In this document: positions 39,888-51,902 of the stretch, one piece after another | How positions within the stretch are numbered: the first letter of the stretch is position 1 | Layout: each line of letters begins with the position of its first letter | NCBI GenBank assembly: GCA_019009955.1 | Contig: JADPXZ010000007.1 | Span: forward strand, 256,001-320,000 | Direction: 5' to 3' | Length of the DNA: 64,000 nt | DNA from: Riptortus pedestris | Taxonomy: Eukaryota; Arthropoda; Insecta; Hemiptera; Alydidae | Made by a program: the position numbers and the translations under genes | The notes under the pieces: generated by a model | Seen by the model: only the letters and a program-made list of their open reading frames with translations | Database searches by the model: none | Told to the model about the DNA's origin: nothing

Positions 39888-42000
39888 CTAGTCAAGGCAC
39901 CCAGCTTCGGCCAGGAATTCATTTGAAGCTGAATGAAGATGGTATTTTCTAACGAGCCTTTAGTTTGCACAATATTTTGACATTTCCCCGTCCCAGTGTT
40001 TAGAATTTATACCCGTCGTTGCTGTGGATTTGCTAATAATAAAATAGTTATTTAAGAGTTCACTGTTCTCAATATTTTTATATTTCCCGTCTCCTGTGCA
40101 TTTGGTTTTTTTATAACTTAATAGACCATATAATTCACAATTGTAGAAAGTATTCTTTCTTCTAAACCATGTATGAATAAAAGTTCCTTTCCCTTGATGC
40201 GGTACAAAACCCAATGGTGACAGCTGTTTTAGGTGCATTAATACCGCTATAACCGCCCACTCCCGTTGGAACCTAAAAATTTTAATATAGCTTATAATCA
40301 TGGAACAATTAGTACTAATTTACATATAGAGCTATGTTAAGTTCGGTTCAATCATTAGTGCCCAATAAAATTGTTGGCTGCCTCTTTAGGTTTTAGTGTA
40401 TATCTCGTTTATAATTCGGTATACGAAATAAGTGTATATAACAACAGTTACTCTACATAACAAACTAAACAACTTTTATCCTGTGCACATTTGCCGAAAA
40501 ACAAATAGGAAACGAAATATCGCAATTTTTAATTTCAGGCCTCCCTTACAACCCCCACTCCTCATTCCCCCTAGAAATGTTGGTACAGCTTATTACAGTT
40601 AGGAGCTGGTGGTAGTTCACTTACCGAGTTTTGCTTAGTTCGGATTAGTTTTTTGAGCCCAATAAAATTATTGACTTTCACTATAGTTTTTAGCGTATAA
40701 CTCATTTATACTTCGGCATACGACAAAAATGTACATAATAAATGTTACTCTAAACAATAAAATAAATAATTTTTTTATGTGCGTATTTGCCGAAAAAGCA
40801 ATACGAAACTAAAAATTTTAATATAGCTTATAATCATGAAAGAATTAATGCTAATTCACATACCAAATTTTGTTAAGTTCAGTTTAATCGTTAGTGCCCA
40901 ATAATATTGTTGGCTAAAGATTTAGTTTTTAGTGTGTAGCGGCGATGCACGTACTCGTGAGTCGTTCGCTATCAAATATGATAACCACGCGGTATAAAAA
41001 ATACCAGATGGTTTAAAAATATGTTCAGTGAGTGAAAATAGTTAACCGGATTGCGAGCGAAAACGTTAGAAGTGCGAAAGAAAATATCTGGTATCGCGCG
41101 CTAGCTGGAACTTTATTATATTGAGTTTACTGAGACAGTGTTGTGTCCGTCGAAAAAGTGCGAAGTGTAAATACTCTGAATAGACTTGTTTTGTGTAAAT
41201 ATTACATCCTCATGATGAAGAAGTTATGTTGTGATCGTTCTTAATATACAATTTGAAAAGTGCACAGAACTATTTATTTCACCCCACTTAGTCCACTAAA
41301 AGTGTATATCACGTATATTTATAATTTGTTATTCGACAAAAGTGAATATAACAAAAGTTACTTTAAATAACAAAATAAACAACTTTTGTCATGTGCATAT
41401 TTGCAGAAAACCCAATAGAAAACGAAATAACGCTATTTTTAATTTCAGGCCTCCCTTACAACCCCCACTCCTGCCCGTCCCTAGAAATGTTGGTATGGCT
41501 TATTATAATGAAAACGTTAGTGCTAATACACATACCAAATTTTATTTAGTTCGGTTGAGTCTTTTGTGTCAAATAAAGTTATTGTCTCCCGCTATAATTT
41601 TTAGCGTATAATGCCTTTATACTTTGGTATATGACGAAAGTGTATATAACCAAAGTTACTCTAAATAACATAAACAACTTTTGTTATGTTCATATTTGCC
41701 AAAAAATCAATAGGAAACGAAATATCGCTATTTTTAATTTCAGGCTTCCCTTATAACCCCCACTCCTGTTCGTCTCAGAGAATATTAATATAGCCTAAAG
41801 TCTAAGTTGGGTTAGTAGTAATATACATACCAAGTTTCATAAAATTCGGTTCAGCCGTTTATTCGTGAAAAGGTAACAAACAAACAAACACACTAAAGAA
41901 ACAAAATGCAGTTTTGGTGTCTATGACATGTGAAACGAAAAGTTATCGTGAAATTTCGTGAAAAAAATCAATGTACAGACAGAGGTTACAATTTTATATA
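39888..42000 (+). repeat. Diverged family R copies around a 366-bp insertion
   Basis: 39888-40934 and 41305-42000 follow family R with several internal duplications (CCCCCACTCC near 40550, 41460 and 41756). The middle is interrupted by 40935-41300. Confidence 0.8.
40935..41300. mobile_element. 366-bp insertion with 4-bp target duplication, possible solo LTR
   Basis: Family R's TTTTTAGTG-TATATC is interrupted by sequence beginning TGTAGCGGCGATGC. AGTG occurs at both edges (40931-40934, 41301-41304). The TGTAGCGG start, the higher GC at the left and the 4-bp duplication fit a solo LTR. The right end (CCACTAAA) lacks the usual CA, so the class is uncertain. Confidence 0.55.
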
Positions 42001-42001
42001 T

Positions 42002-42455
42002 ATACTAGCTGAGATAGCCGGCTTCGCCCGGGAATTGATTTGAGGATGAATGGTGATCGTATTTTTATAGCAAGGCTTCAATGTGTCCAATTATATTTCC
42101 CGTCTGGGCGTATTATTTCCCATAACGACCATGTAACTGTAGGCGACTTGTAGAATGGATATTTCAATTAAGAAGAATAAATGAAATTGAGTTCCCAATA
42201 AATCCCTCTCCACTGTTTGACACACCGTGAATAATTCAAATCATAATCATGGATAGCATTTATTATAATGAAATGGTATCTATAATGCACATATTTTCTG
42301 TCCAACCCACTCCGAGCACACATAGTTTAGAAATAGTCGGTTATAAGTAGTCGTCAAGATATCGGAGGAAATAAGCTACAATACACCAGAACTAAAGAGT
42401 TTGATTCACCACAACTTCTGCTATCACTGTAATTCAGCGTAACTATGTTTAAAAA
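42002..42455 (+). repeat. Family R fragment (long-form 5' part)
   Basis: Starts CTAGCTGAGATAGCCGGC and shares its later part with the long copies at 33180-35050, then is truncated. Confidence 0.8.
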
Positions 42456-43201
42456 TTCCGTGACACAACAGTTGCGAAACTAAGCAGATTTCCCAGCGTC
42501 AAGTTATACAATAGACAAATATACATACTGCTAACACAACACCACCGTGATTAAATACAAACGGTAATGAGAAATCTTTCAGTTAATTAAAATAAATTCC
42601 CAACTGAAACGGCTTCTGAATTGTAAGAATAATTTATATTTTAATAACTCAAATTTTAGTAGTCCGAGAACTAAAGAAGGGAGGGGGGGGGCGGATGAAC
42701 AGAACGTATTTGCATTAAAATCTCACAAAAGTAACGAAGGTAAGGTAAGGTTAGAATAACAACAGGTAAGGTTAGAAGAAGCTGCCACCTTGAGCCGAGT
42801 ACTGACCGAACTATACCCGGACACAGACTTCATAAAAATGCAATATCTCGGTTAATATTCAAGATAGAGAATAAATGTATATAACAAATATTTATAGGAA
42901 AATTTTAATTTCTAAAATATATCGCATTAAGATTGGTTCTGTACAATGTTTTTCGATCCGATGGTATAGTAACGGAGATATTTCGTATTTTCGAAAATCC
43001 TCCATCTAAACCCCCTCCCACTGGTCCGATTTCAGCCGATCTGTTTGTTTGCATTTAAAACGACCTTAATATCCGTGTTGGTAACGATCAAACAATAATT
43101 GCGGACCGCTAGGGCGGTGTAACAAGACAATATATATTTATATATATATATTTATATTTATATATACTATATTTTTATATATATTTATATATATATATAT
43201 A
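42456..43201 (+). repeat. Family A element with TA-rich end
   Basis: Long form, from AACTAAGCAGATTTCCCAGC. From about 42715 it begins to show many extra single bases compared with other copies. Confidence 0.8.
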
Positions 43202-43776
43202 CAGTAGAGCGTCGTTTATCCGAACTAATTATGGATCGCGCACGTTCGGATAATCGATTTGTTCGGATAACTAGGTTTTTTTTAAGAAGATAGAGATAAA
43301 TGTTTAAAACACGTTGTATTCATCTTTACTATTACATTTTACAAATTAAAATACATACTTCCGACGCGCATGAACTGTTGTCTAGAACTGTCCTGCAAAA
43401 AGAAGTGGGAGAGGCGGTAAGGGCTGACATCCCGCGTTTCCAGCCGCGGAGTTGACCTTCCATTTCAGGGAAACAGGAAAGAAGCTCTGATTCCCCGAAC
43501 GGTAGGGCTCAGTCAGTCCCGCGAACACCAAAGGAGGGAAACCCCAGGAGGCTTTTCCGTTCTGCTAAAAAGTTACGCTCTAAACAGGGCATTGCTTCAA
43601 AGAATTACATATTCCCTTGAAATTTTCCAAACTTCATCATTCCCAATAGATAATACAGCATGAAAATTGAAATTTGTACGTTAAAAAAAAAATAAACTTT
43701 ACCCAAAGCGGCGTTCGGATAATTGACGTATACGGATAATTGTACGTTTCGGATTAAACGGAATCGCTCTCTACTG
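43202..43776. mobile_element. Pogo-like MITE (575 bp)
   Basis: Starts CAGTAGAGCGTCGTTTATCC and ends with its imperfect complement (GAATCGCTCTCTACTG), between duplicated TA dinucleotides. Such ends are typical of pogo/Tigger-type elements. No transposase frame remains. Confidence 0.83.
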
Positions 43777-43784
43777 TAAATATA

Positions 43785-44420
43785 AATATATATATATAAC
43801 TTGAACGTAGCTGCATTTTTCGGTCATCCCTCCCTGACTAGGATCGAATGGACATTTGAAGATATTTTTCTCAAATCGCGTCCGAGGTAAGACCTACAAT
43901 AGCCTGATTTCCTTAAGGCCCAAATATGCTAAAATTCCGTAATACAAATGCTCATATTAGTTTTTATTTCCATTGGAAATAAATAACGTTATTTTCTCCC
44001 CCCAAGAGGAAAATAAAATTATTTAAAGAGCGATAATTGCAGAGATTTATAAATCAACAAACCTCGGCTCGGCTAGTTTTTTTTATACAACCAAAAGAAA
44101 GATTCAAGTTCGTTAACACCGGCTGAAATCTGACCAGTGGGCAGGGGAGGTTCAGAGGGGAGGCATTTTCGAAAATTCCGAAATATCTCCGTTATTATTA
44201 TGCAATCGGATTCGAAAAATCTGTACATAACCAATCTTATTGGCAAATTAAATTTCCCTATAAATATTGTTATGTACATTAATTTTCTAAACTTGAATAT
44301 TAGTCCGAGATATTTGCATCTTTTTTTCCAGTTTTCATCCATCGAGCAAAATGCCCAAATCCTGCTCGTGGTCACATAAACAATACTCTGTTATATAATA
44401 AAACCGCATTATTCCAAGCT
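43785..44420. repeat. Family A fragments
   Basis: 43800-43935 is a forward 3' end; 44085-44420 is a reverse core. Both are rich in small indels. Confidence 0.75.
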
Positions 44421-45660
44421 TAAATACCGAATATAGTTTTGAGCAGATCATTCCTAGCTGAAATAAACATAAATATGTTGTATGGTGAGATCGCCAATTA
44501 TGATTTTATTTGTCGAATATGTGATATTGATTGCAAGTACTTGATATTTAGTCGGCTCATGCAACCTAAAGGCTGCCAGGGGGGGGGCGATAATTCCAAA
44601 TATCTCCGTCATAATGAGTTCTAAATTGAGAGGTAAAATGTTATAATTGAACCAATCTTGTTTTGAACTATTGTTGCTTCTAAAATTGTTGTTATATGCA
44701 ACTTTCCTCTCTATCGTAAATTTATATTACCGTAGAAATTTCGAGCGTTTTTCTTACATTATATTGCCACAATGTTAGCATCCTCAGACTCAAATCTATT
44801 ATATTTTTAGCTAAAATTTTACCAAATATCTCCGTTATTAATGAGTCTGAGAAAGGTAGAAATGGTCATAGATGCACCAAGTCTTGTATTGAACTATTTG
44901 ATGCTCTACAATTGTTGTTATAATTGCCACTTTCTCTCTATCGTAAAAAAATATTGATTAACCGGAGAGATATTCAGCGTTCGTACGTTTCTTTTATTAA
45001 GTATTGCACTATGTTAGGGCATTCCCCAGACTAAATCTATTTATTTTTAGCCCTTTAATTTTCCATAATAATCTTCGTAATTTATGTGGCTGAGAGTATT
45101 ATGTTATAGATTCAAATCTCCCCCCTGTTTGAAATTTTTGAGGTTATTTCATAATTGTTGTTATATGCAAATTTTTTTTTATCGTTAATTATTAACTGTT
45201 AGAGATAGGTGCGGTTTTACTTCCTTGAAGTAGTGTTAGTTTTTGGTGATGTTTTGTTCGCTTTGCGGAACAATATTTTCATTGTTTACTACGGGTTTTC
45301 TCTCCGATATTATGAGCCTGAGAGTTAAAATGTTATAGAACCAATCTTGTTGAAGATATATTGCTCGTTCTAACAATTGTTGTTATATGCACTTTTTCTC
45401 TATCGTAAATATTAACCGAGATATTAGCGTTTTTCTAGAAAGTAGTTTAAATTGTTAGTATTTTAGCAATTCCTAACAATAATTCCAAATATCTCCGTTA
45501 TTATGAGTCTGAGAGTAAAATGTTATAGAACCAATCTGGTTCATCTATCGTTGCTCTACAATTGTTGTTATATACATTTGTCGATAGCTAAAATATCAAG
45601 GGAGCAATTAGCAGTTTGTTTTGAGCCTTCGATAGACTCCCAGTTTTATTTGATAACTAG
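44421..45660 (+). repeat. Family B: five tandem-like repeats
   Basis: The motif ATCTCCGTTATTATGAGTC (with variants) recurs at about 44602, 44828, 45068, 45300 and 45491, each followed by ACAATTGTTGTTATATGC and an ATATTAACCGAGATATTAGC-type end. Two more units lie in intron 2 of calcyphosin-like gene 2 (61565-61905). Related to the core of family A. Confidence 0.8.
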
Positions 45661-45885
45661 CTATTGAAAATTCCAGAGAAATAGGGACAAATTGTAAAAC
45701 TAGGAAGTTGTTGGATAAATATGTGTTTGTGCGGGGCATTGCTCCTCGGGATTTGCATACAGCTGCATTATTACAGTAGAGCTGTTATTTGGCAACAGGA
45801 GAGTCGATATCAAACTTGCGTGACCAATAATATGGGACGGCGGAAATGGGCCCATATTATGCAGGCCCTTGGAAAAAGGCCCGCC
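45661..45885. other. Unassigned DNA
   Basis: Single-copy, with no convincing coding sequence. The palindromic GGGCCCATATTATGCAGGCCC-like stretch near 45848 is the only feature. Confidence 0.35.
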
Positions 45886-46409
45886 AGGCAGGGGCTGCGT
45901 AAACTAAGCAGATTTCCCAGCGTCAAAAGATTAATAAAGTAGTATACAAATATACATACGAGCGCCAGAAAACAGTTACGGAAACGAGGGGGCCCAACTA
46001 GCTTTTGGCGGGAAAACTTACTACCGTCATTCGAGTATTTTCCCGGCCCACAATTAAATAAAAAAATGCAAAATATTCTCGTTAAAAATTTCAAGATAGA
46101 GAATAAAAATAGTAAATATAACAATATTTTATAGGAAATCTTAATTAGTGGCAACTAAGATTGGAGGTTCTCATACCAATTTTACCGATCCAAAACGTAT
46201 AGTAAGGGAGATATTTCCAATTTAATTTTTATTCGAAAATCCTACCCTCTATAAACTCCCCCTCCCACTGGTCCTGATTTTTCAGGCCGTCTTAACGAAC
46301 TTTGATCTGTCCTTTTTGCAATAGAAACGACAAAATGTCGAGTTTTGGTTAACGATCAATACTAAAAATTGTCCGAACGCTAGAGCGGTAACAGACAAAT
46401 ATCACGTAA

Positions 46410-46469
<60 letters not shown>

Positions 46470-46482
46470 CATATTATAAAAC
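45886..46482 (+). repeat. Family A element with (TA)n
   Basis: From CCAGGCAGGGGCTGCGTAAAC to the GAGCGGTAACAGAC block and TA tract 46408-46470. Many extra bases relative to the family. Confidence 0.8.
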
Positions 46483-47322
46483 TACTAGCTGAGATAGCCG
46501 TGCTTTCGCTCGGGAATTCATTTGAGGGCTGAATGGTAATGGTATTATTTTGGCAAGGCTTTACTTTGGGCACAATATTTGTGTGACATTTACCCGTCCC
46601 CAGTGCTTTTTAGGGGTTAACACCCGTCGTTGCTGTGGACTTTGTTAATAATAAAATTAATTTCTTATGTAAGACCCTTCACTGTCCTGCATATTGTCAT
46701 ATTTCCCGTATTTTCCTGTGCATTAATGCCATAGATTTGAACTTATTTAAGGACAAAATAGTTAAACATTACATTTGAGCTAAGTTTTTCCAGCTGAGGT
46801 AGCTGGTAGTTCATGATTGAAAAAGAATTGGTTTGAGCAAATTTCTTCTCTAAAATAACAAAATAAACAACTTTTTGTTATGTGCATATTTGGCGAAAAC
46901 CTCAATAGGAAATCATTATTATTAATTTTCAGGCCTCCCTTATATACCCCCACTGCTGCCCGTCCATAAGAAATGCCTAGTATTGGCTTATTATAAAGAG
47001 AAGGCGTTTAGTGCTAATACATACAGCATACATGAGTGTTTTATTTTAGTTCGGTTAGGTCCTTTTGTGTCCCAAATAAAATTGATTGACACTCCCGCTA
47101 ATAATTTTTTTAGCGTATAAAGCCTTTATACTTCCCGTATTACCCGACGATAATCTCGGTTCAGGCAGCACAGCCCCCGTTTAATTTTTTTTTATACGAG
47201 AAAGAGCATAACAAAACAAACCAAATAAAACAAACCAGACACAGAAAGAGAACACAAAAATGTAGTTATGATGTGTCTTTGACACGTGAAACGAAATAAG
47301 TTAACGTGAAATTACGCGAAAG

Positions 47323-47388
<66 letters not shown>

Positions 47389-47389
47389 T
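46483..47389 (+). repeat. Family R copy, indel-rich, with (TA)n
   Basis: Recognisable from CTAGCTGAGATAGCC to a rearranged end near 47330. The alignment to other copies needs frequent single-base insertions. TA tract 47338-47378. Confidence 0.75.
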
Positions 47390-49534
47390 TGGTAAAACCT
47401 CTGAGTCTGTACAATTTAGATTTTTTTTTTTTTTTCGCGAAAATTTTACGATCAAGCTTTTCCGTTTCACATGTCCCATAGACGACCATAACTGCATTTT
47501 GTTTCCTTTTTGGTGTCTGTTAGTCTATATTTGGGTTTATTTTGTTTGAGTTTTGTTTTGTATACCTTTTCATCACGCATAAACGGCTGAACCGAATTAT
47601 TAATGAAACTTGGTATGTTATACAGGTTTTACTACTAACCCAACTTAGACTATTAGGCTAATATTAATATCCTTCCTGAGACGAACAGGAGTGGGGGTTA
47701 TAAGGAAAGCCTGAAATTAAAAATAGCGATATTTCGATTCATATTGGTTTTTCGGCAATTATGCACATAACAAAAGTTTTGTATTTTGTTATTTAGAGTA
47801 ACTTTTGTTATATACATTTTTTACGTATACCGAATTATAACGAGATATACGCAAAAACCTATAACGAATGTGAACAATTTTATTTGAGACGAAAGACCCT
47901 ACCGAAATGAATAAAACTCGGTATGTGCATTAGTACTAACGCTTTTATTATAATAAGCCATACTAACATTTCTAGGGACGGGCAGGAGTGGGGGTTGTAA
48001 GGGAGGCCTGAATTTAAAATAACGGTATTTCGTTTTCTATTCGTTTTTCGGCAAATATGAACCTAACAAAAGTTATTTATTTTGTTATTTAGAGTAACTT
48101 TTGTGATATTAATTTTTTACTTTTAACGAAGTATAAACGAGATATATACTATAAACTAAAGCGGGAGTCAACTATTTTATTGGGCGCTAACGATTGAACC
48201 GAACTTAACAAAACTCGGTATGTCAATTAGCATTAATTCTCCCATGATTATAAGCTATATTAAAATTTTTAGGTTCGAACGGGAGTGGGAGTTATAAGGG
48301 AGGCCTGAAGTAAAAATTCACGATATTTCATTTTCTATTGGTTTTTCGGCAAAGGTGCACATAACAAAAGTTGTTTACTTTGTTATTTAGAGCAACTTTT
48401 GTTTCATTCACTTATGTCGTAAAATGAAGTAAATACGGGATATAAGCTAAATCTATAGCGGGAGTCGACGATTTTATTAGTACTTATTTAAGTGTTTTTA
48501 ATATAGGCATATTATGACAAATGATGTTATGTTTTAGCCTTATCTATTTCGATTATTTAGTACTAAGTATGATTCGAATTAGCGAGATTATAAACCCCAT
48601 CTCCCCCTTCGCCTCATTTATTTATTTTCCCTAGAAAATAACTTTGTTATTTATTTCCAATAGAAATTTAAACTATAAGAGCATTTCCATTATTTAATTT
48701 GTATAATGTATTATTTTAAAAAAAAATCGTGCTGAATTTCCTCAAGGAGTGATAGGGGAAGTAGTAGGGAATCAAACTCTTTGATTTTGGTAATACATTA
48801 TCTTCATGTTATTGAAACAAATATGTACTATCATAACAATTAAACGTTAATGTCATTATGACAAAAGACAAAATGCTCTTAAACTCGATATGATTGTTTA
48901 AAGTATTACTTAGGTTGCAGGGACGGCTACGATCTCTTCCCCTCGACTAGGTTTTTGAATATAATTGAAATTATTTTTAGGGTAACACTATTATTTAATT
49001 CCATAAGGTAGATAAATTATTACAATAATATTTTTAATTAATAATTTAAGGAGAAGAGTGTTGATAGCTCTAATGCGAGAGAGGAAATAGACGGAGGCTA
49101 ATAGAGTTAATTGAGTTTACTAATTTCCTGTGAAATGCTGGGCATTACGGGAAGTGATTACCACTAAGATCTACTATTATGAATATAACCTTACGTGCTA
49201 ATCTATGCTTAAACTATATGTGCTCGGATTGGTTTTTGACAGGAAATAAGTTTCATTATAGACGATATTTAATTGTAATAAATACTATCCATGATTATGG
49301 TTTGAAGTATTCAAAAAGGTGAGTTAAAAAGTGGCAAGGGATAGATTAGGACCACAGTTTTATTTATTCTTCAAATCTGAAATTTCTCAGTTATACGTAT
49401 CCTGCCGGACCCTCACGGCACAACATTGCGCGCCGACGGGAGGTGTCGGTGTGAACATTGAAGCCTTGCCCAAAAAAAGACTATCATCATTCTGCCTTAA
49501 TTGATTTCCCGAGCGAAGCCGGGTATCTTAGATA

Positions 49535-49535
<1 letters not shown>
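47390..49535 (-). repeat. Family R element, long form, second reverse copy
   Basis: Same structure as 33180-35050, plus one additional CCTCCCTTATAAC block (about 48290 in reverse). From about 48380 the two copies are nearly identical for more than 1 kb. Confidence 0.88.
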
Positions 49536-49592
<57 letters not shown>

Positions 49593-49594
49593 TT

Positions 49595-49978
49595 GAACGT
49601 ACAACCAATTTTTGTTTGACCATTATGAAAGTCGATATTTATCCGTTTTATGTAAAAAAAAGATCAAGTTCGTTAACGGCTGAAATCGGACCAGTGGGAG
49701 GTTTTTTTTTTTCGAAAATTCGAAATATCTCCCGTTATTATGCATCTGCTGAAAATTGTATAGACCTTATTGCAAATTAAATAAGCTATAAATATTCTTA
49801 TATACATTTATTCTCTATCTTGAATATTAACCGAGATATTTGCATTTTAGCAGATTTGCCTTAAGGGGAAATCAGCCCATTGAGGTCGTAGGTACTCATG
49901 ATGCGAGTATTCGAAAAATTTCTTTCAAATGTCCATCGATCCAACCTAGGAGATGACGAAAATGAGTCCGTTCAAAAT
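49595..49978 (-). repeat. Family A element, part 1
   Basis: 49615-49850 is a reverse core fragment. 49852-49978 starts a second reverse copy (TTTAGCAGATTTGCCTTAAG) that continues at 51471 and 56123 after two insertions. Confidence 0.8.
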
Positions 49979-50051
49979 TATATATATATATATATCTATA
50001 TATATATATATATATATATATATCTATATTTAAAATATAAATATATATATA

Positions 50052-51469
50052 CACAGAGGTTGTCCCCAAACCAAACGGCCAAACTTCAGGGAATCGATAG
50101 ACGATCGAAAAACTAAGAAAAAAAGTCCTCCGGCATATGCCTCGTTTTCGCTTCGTTTTTGAGAAAATCACAAAAAACTGAAAATAGTTGTGCCAAAAGT
50201 GTAATTTTTTTTTTTAATAATGTATTTTAAATTACAAAAAAAAACTATTGGCTTTTTGAGTAAGCTTAATTTTTTTAATTTACGAGGAGTAAATTTAGAA
50301 AACATGAATATTCTCACCGCTTTCCTTATCAATAAAAACGTCTAGGTTGAGTGTTTTAAACTTAAAAAGAAAGGATTAAAATGCTTACTATCATTTTAAT
50401 CCTTTTTGGGGGAATCCAGCCTCGCATTTCCTCACATTAGTGGTGTTGCTAGTACTGTTCAGTGAAGTCAACCAAATATGGCTAGATTTAGCAACGCTGA
50501 ATACGCGGACATAGTCTACGTCTACGGATTCTGCGAATGGCAATGCACGTCAGGCAGTTTCGGGAATATCGCAGACGGTTTCCTGGACCGAGAAACCCCA
50601 AACAGAGGTATTTTTACCAGCACTTTTTAGAAGGCTTCGAGAGACTGGGTCCTTCTCATGTAATCGTCGTGGAAAACCGTATGCAGGCTCCGATGGAAGC
50701 CGACCTGAGGCGGAGGGAGAGGATACTGAGGCACTTCAATACCAACCCTAGCACAAGCGTCCGGAGAGCTGCTTCAGTTCTAAGCATACCAAAGACAACC
50801 ATTTGGAACACATTAAGGGCTGACCGCAGGCATGCTTACCATGTACAAAAAGGTACAAAATTTAATACCCGCTGATTATCCCCGCCGATTAAATTTTTTG
50901 TACAGCACTTCGAACAACATTTACGTTGAACGCTTTAGAAATTAACAATGTAAGTTTAGAGAAGGTAAAACCTTCAAAATTTTCAGGGTTTTTTTCCTCA
51001 CTAAGGTAGAACCATATAAAAACTGAAAAATTTATGTTTTCCAAGTAAGAATATTTAATTATTTTATTAATTTTCTAAATTTTTAATCTTTTTTTTTATG
51101 TTTTAATCTTCAGTTATTGTTCATAATGTTATCTACTCTAAATAGGTAATTTTTTTTTATACTATGAATATTTGAATAAAAAAGTATTTATTATGTTTTC
51201 TTAATAAAAAATAATTTCTTTTTCAATTACCTTTCTGTTAGTATAAGATTAGAATACAATAATTGTATTGGAATAACATTTATTGCTAAAATTCATTCAA
51301 GGAATAAAATCCGCTCTTCCATTCGCCTTAAACTAGTTTTTTGCACAACTATTTTTAGTTTTTTGTGATTTTCTCGAAAACGAGGCATATGCCAGAGGAC
51401 TTTTTGTTTTAGTTTTTCGATCCTCTATCGATCCCCTGAAGTTTGGCCGTTTGGTTTGGGGACACCCTG
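50052..51469 (+). mobile_element. DUF4817-type transposon with long inverted ends (about 1.4 kb)
   Basis: The left end GTTGTCCCCAAACCAAACGG and the right end are inverted copies for about 140 bp (GAGAAAATCACAAAAAACTG marks the inner limit on the left). TA flanks are present at 50050-50051 and 51470-51471. It lies in the TA tract of a family A copy. Confidence 0.87.
50478..50875 (+). pseudogene. DUF4817/helix-turn-helix transposase remnant
   Basis: Begins MARFSNAEYADIVYVYGFCE, the start typical of DUF4817 insect transposon proteins. Two frame changes near 50538-50565 lead into FREYRRRFPGPRNP, then SVRRAASVLSIPKTTIWNTL, a helix-turn-helix. It stops at 50875. The DDE catalytic domain is absent. 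Confidence 0.82.
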
Positions 51470-51470
51470 T

Positions 51471-51718
51471 ATATTTGTCGGTTAACGCTCTAAGCGGTCG
51501 CAATTTTTGTTTTATCGTTACTAAACTCTTTATTTATTCGTTTTATGTAAAAAGAAAGATCAACTTCGTTAATTGCTGAAATCGGACCAGTCGGAGAGGG
51601 GGGGGTGGTTAGAGGGGAAAATGCGAAATATCTCCGTTATTATGCATCGGATCGAAAAATCGTACATAACCAATCTTATTGCAAATTAAATTTACTATAA
51701 ATATTGTTATATACATTT
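51471..51718 (-). repeat. Family A element, part 2
   Basis: Continues the reverse copy across the DUF4817 transposon, up to the TATACATTT where the LTR element entered. Confidence 0.82.
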
Positions 51719-51900
51719 TGTTACATATGATTATTGATTTAAACTTGTGAACATATGATTAGTGTTTTTCTTTTGTTACCACATGGTTTTTTCTTGAGGT
51801 TATACTAATGTTAAGTTACACCACATTGTTTTCTGTGTTTACATTTTGAATTAAAAAGAACATTCATGTTATTAATATGTGCAGTTATTTAAGGAAACAA
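51719..51900 (+). repeat. 5' LTR
   Basis: Starts TGTTACATATG, ends AAGGAAACAA. The following TGGCGACGAGG, just after the LTR, is a plausible primer-binding site and overlaps the first gag ATG. Confidence 0.88.
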
Positions 51901-51902
51901 CA

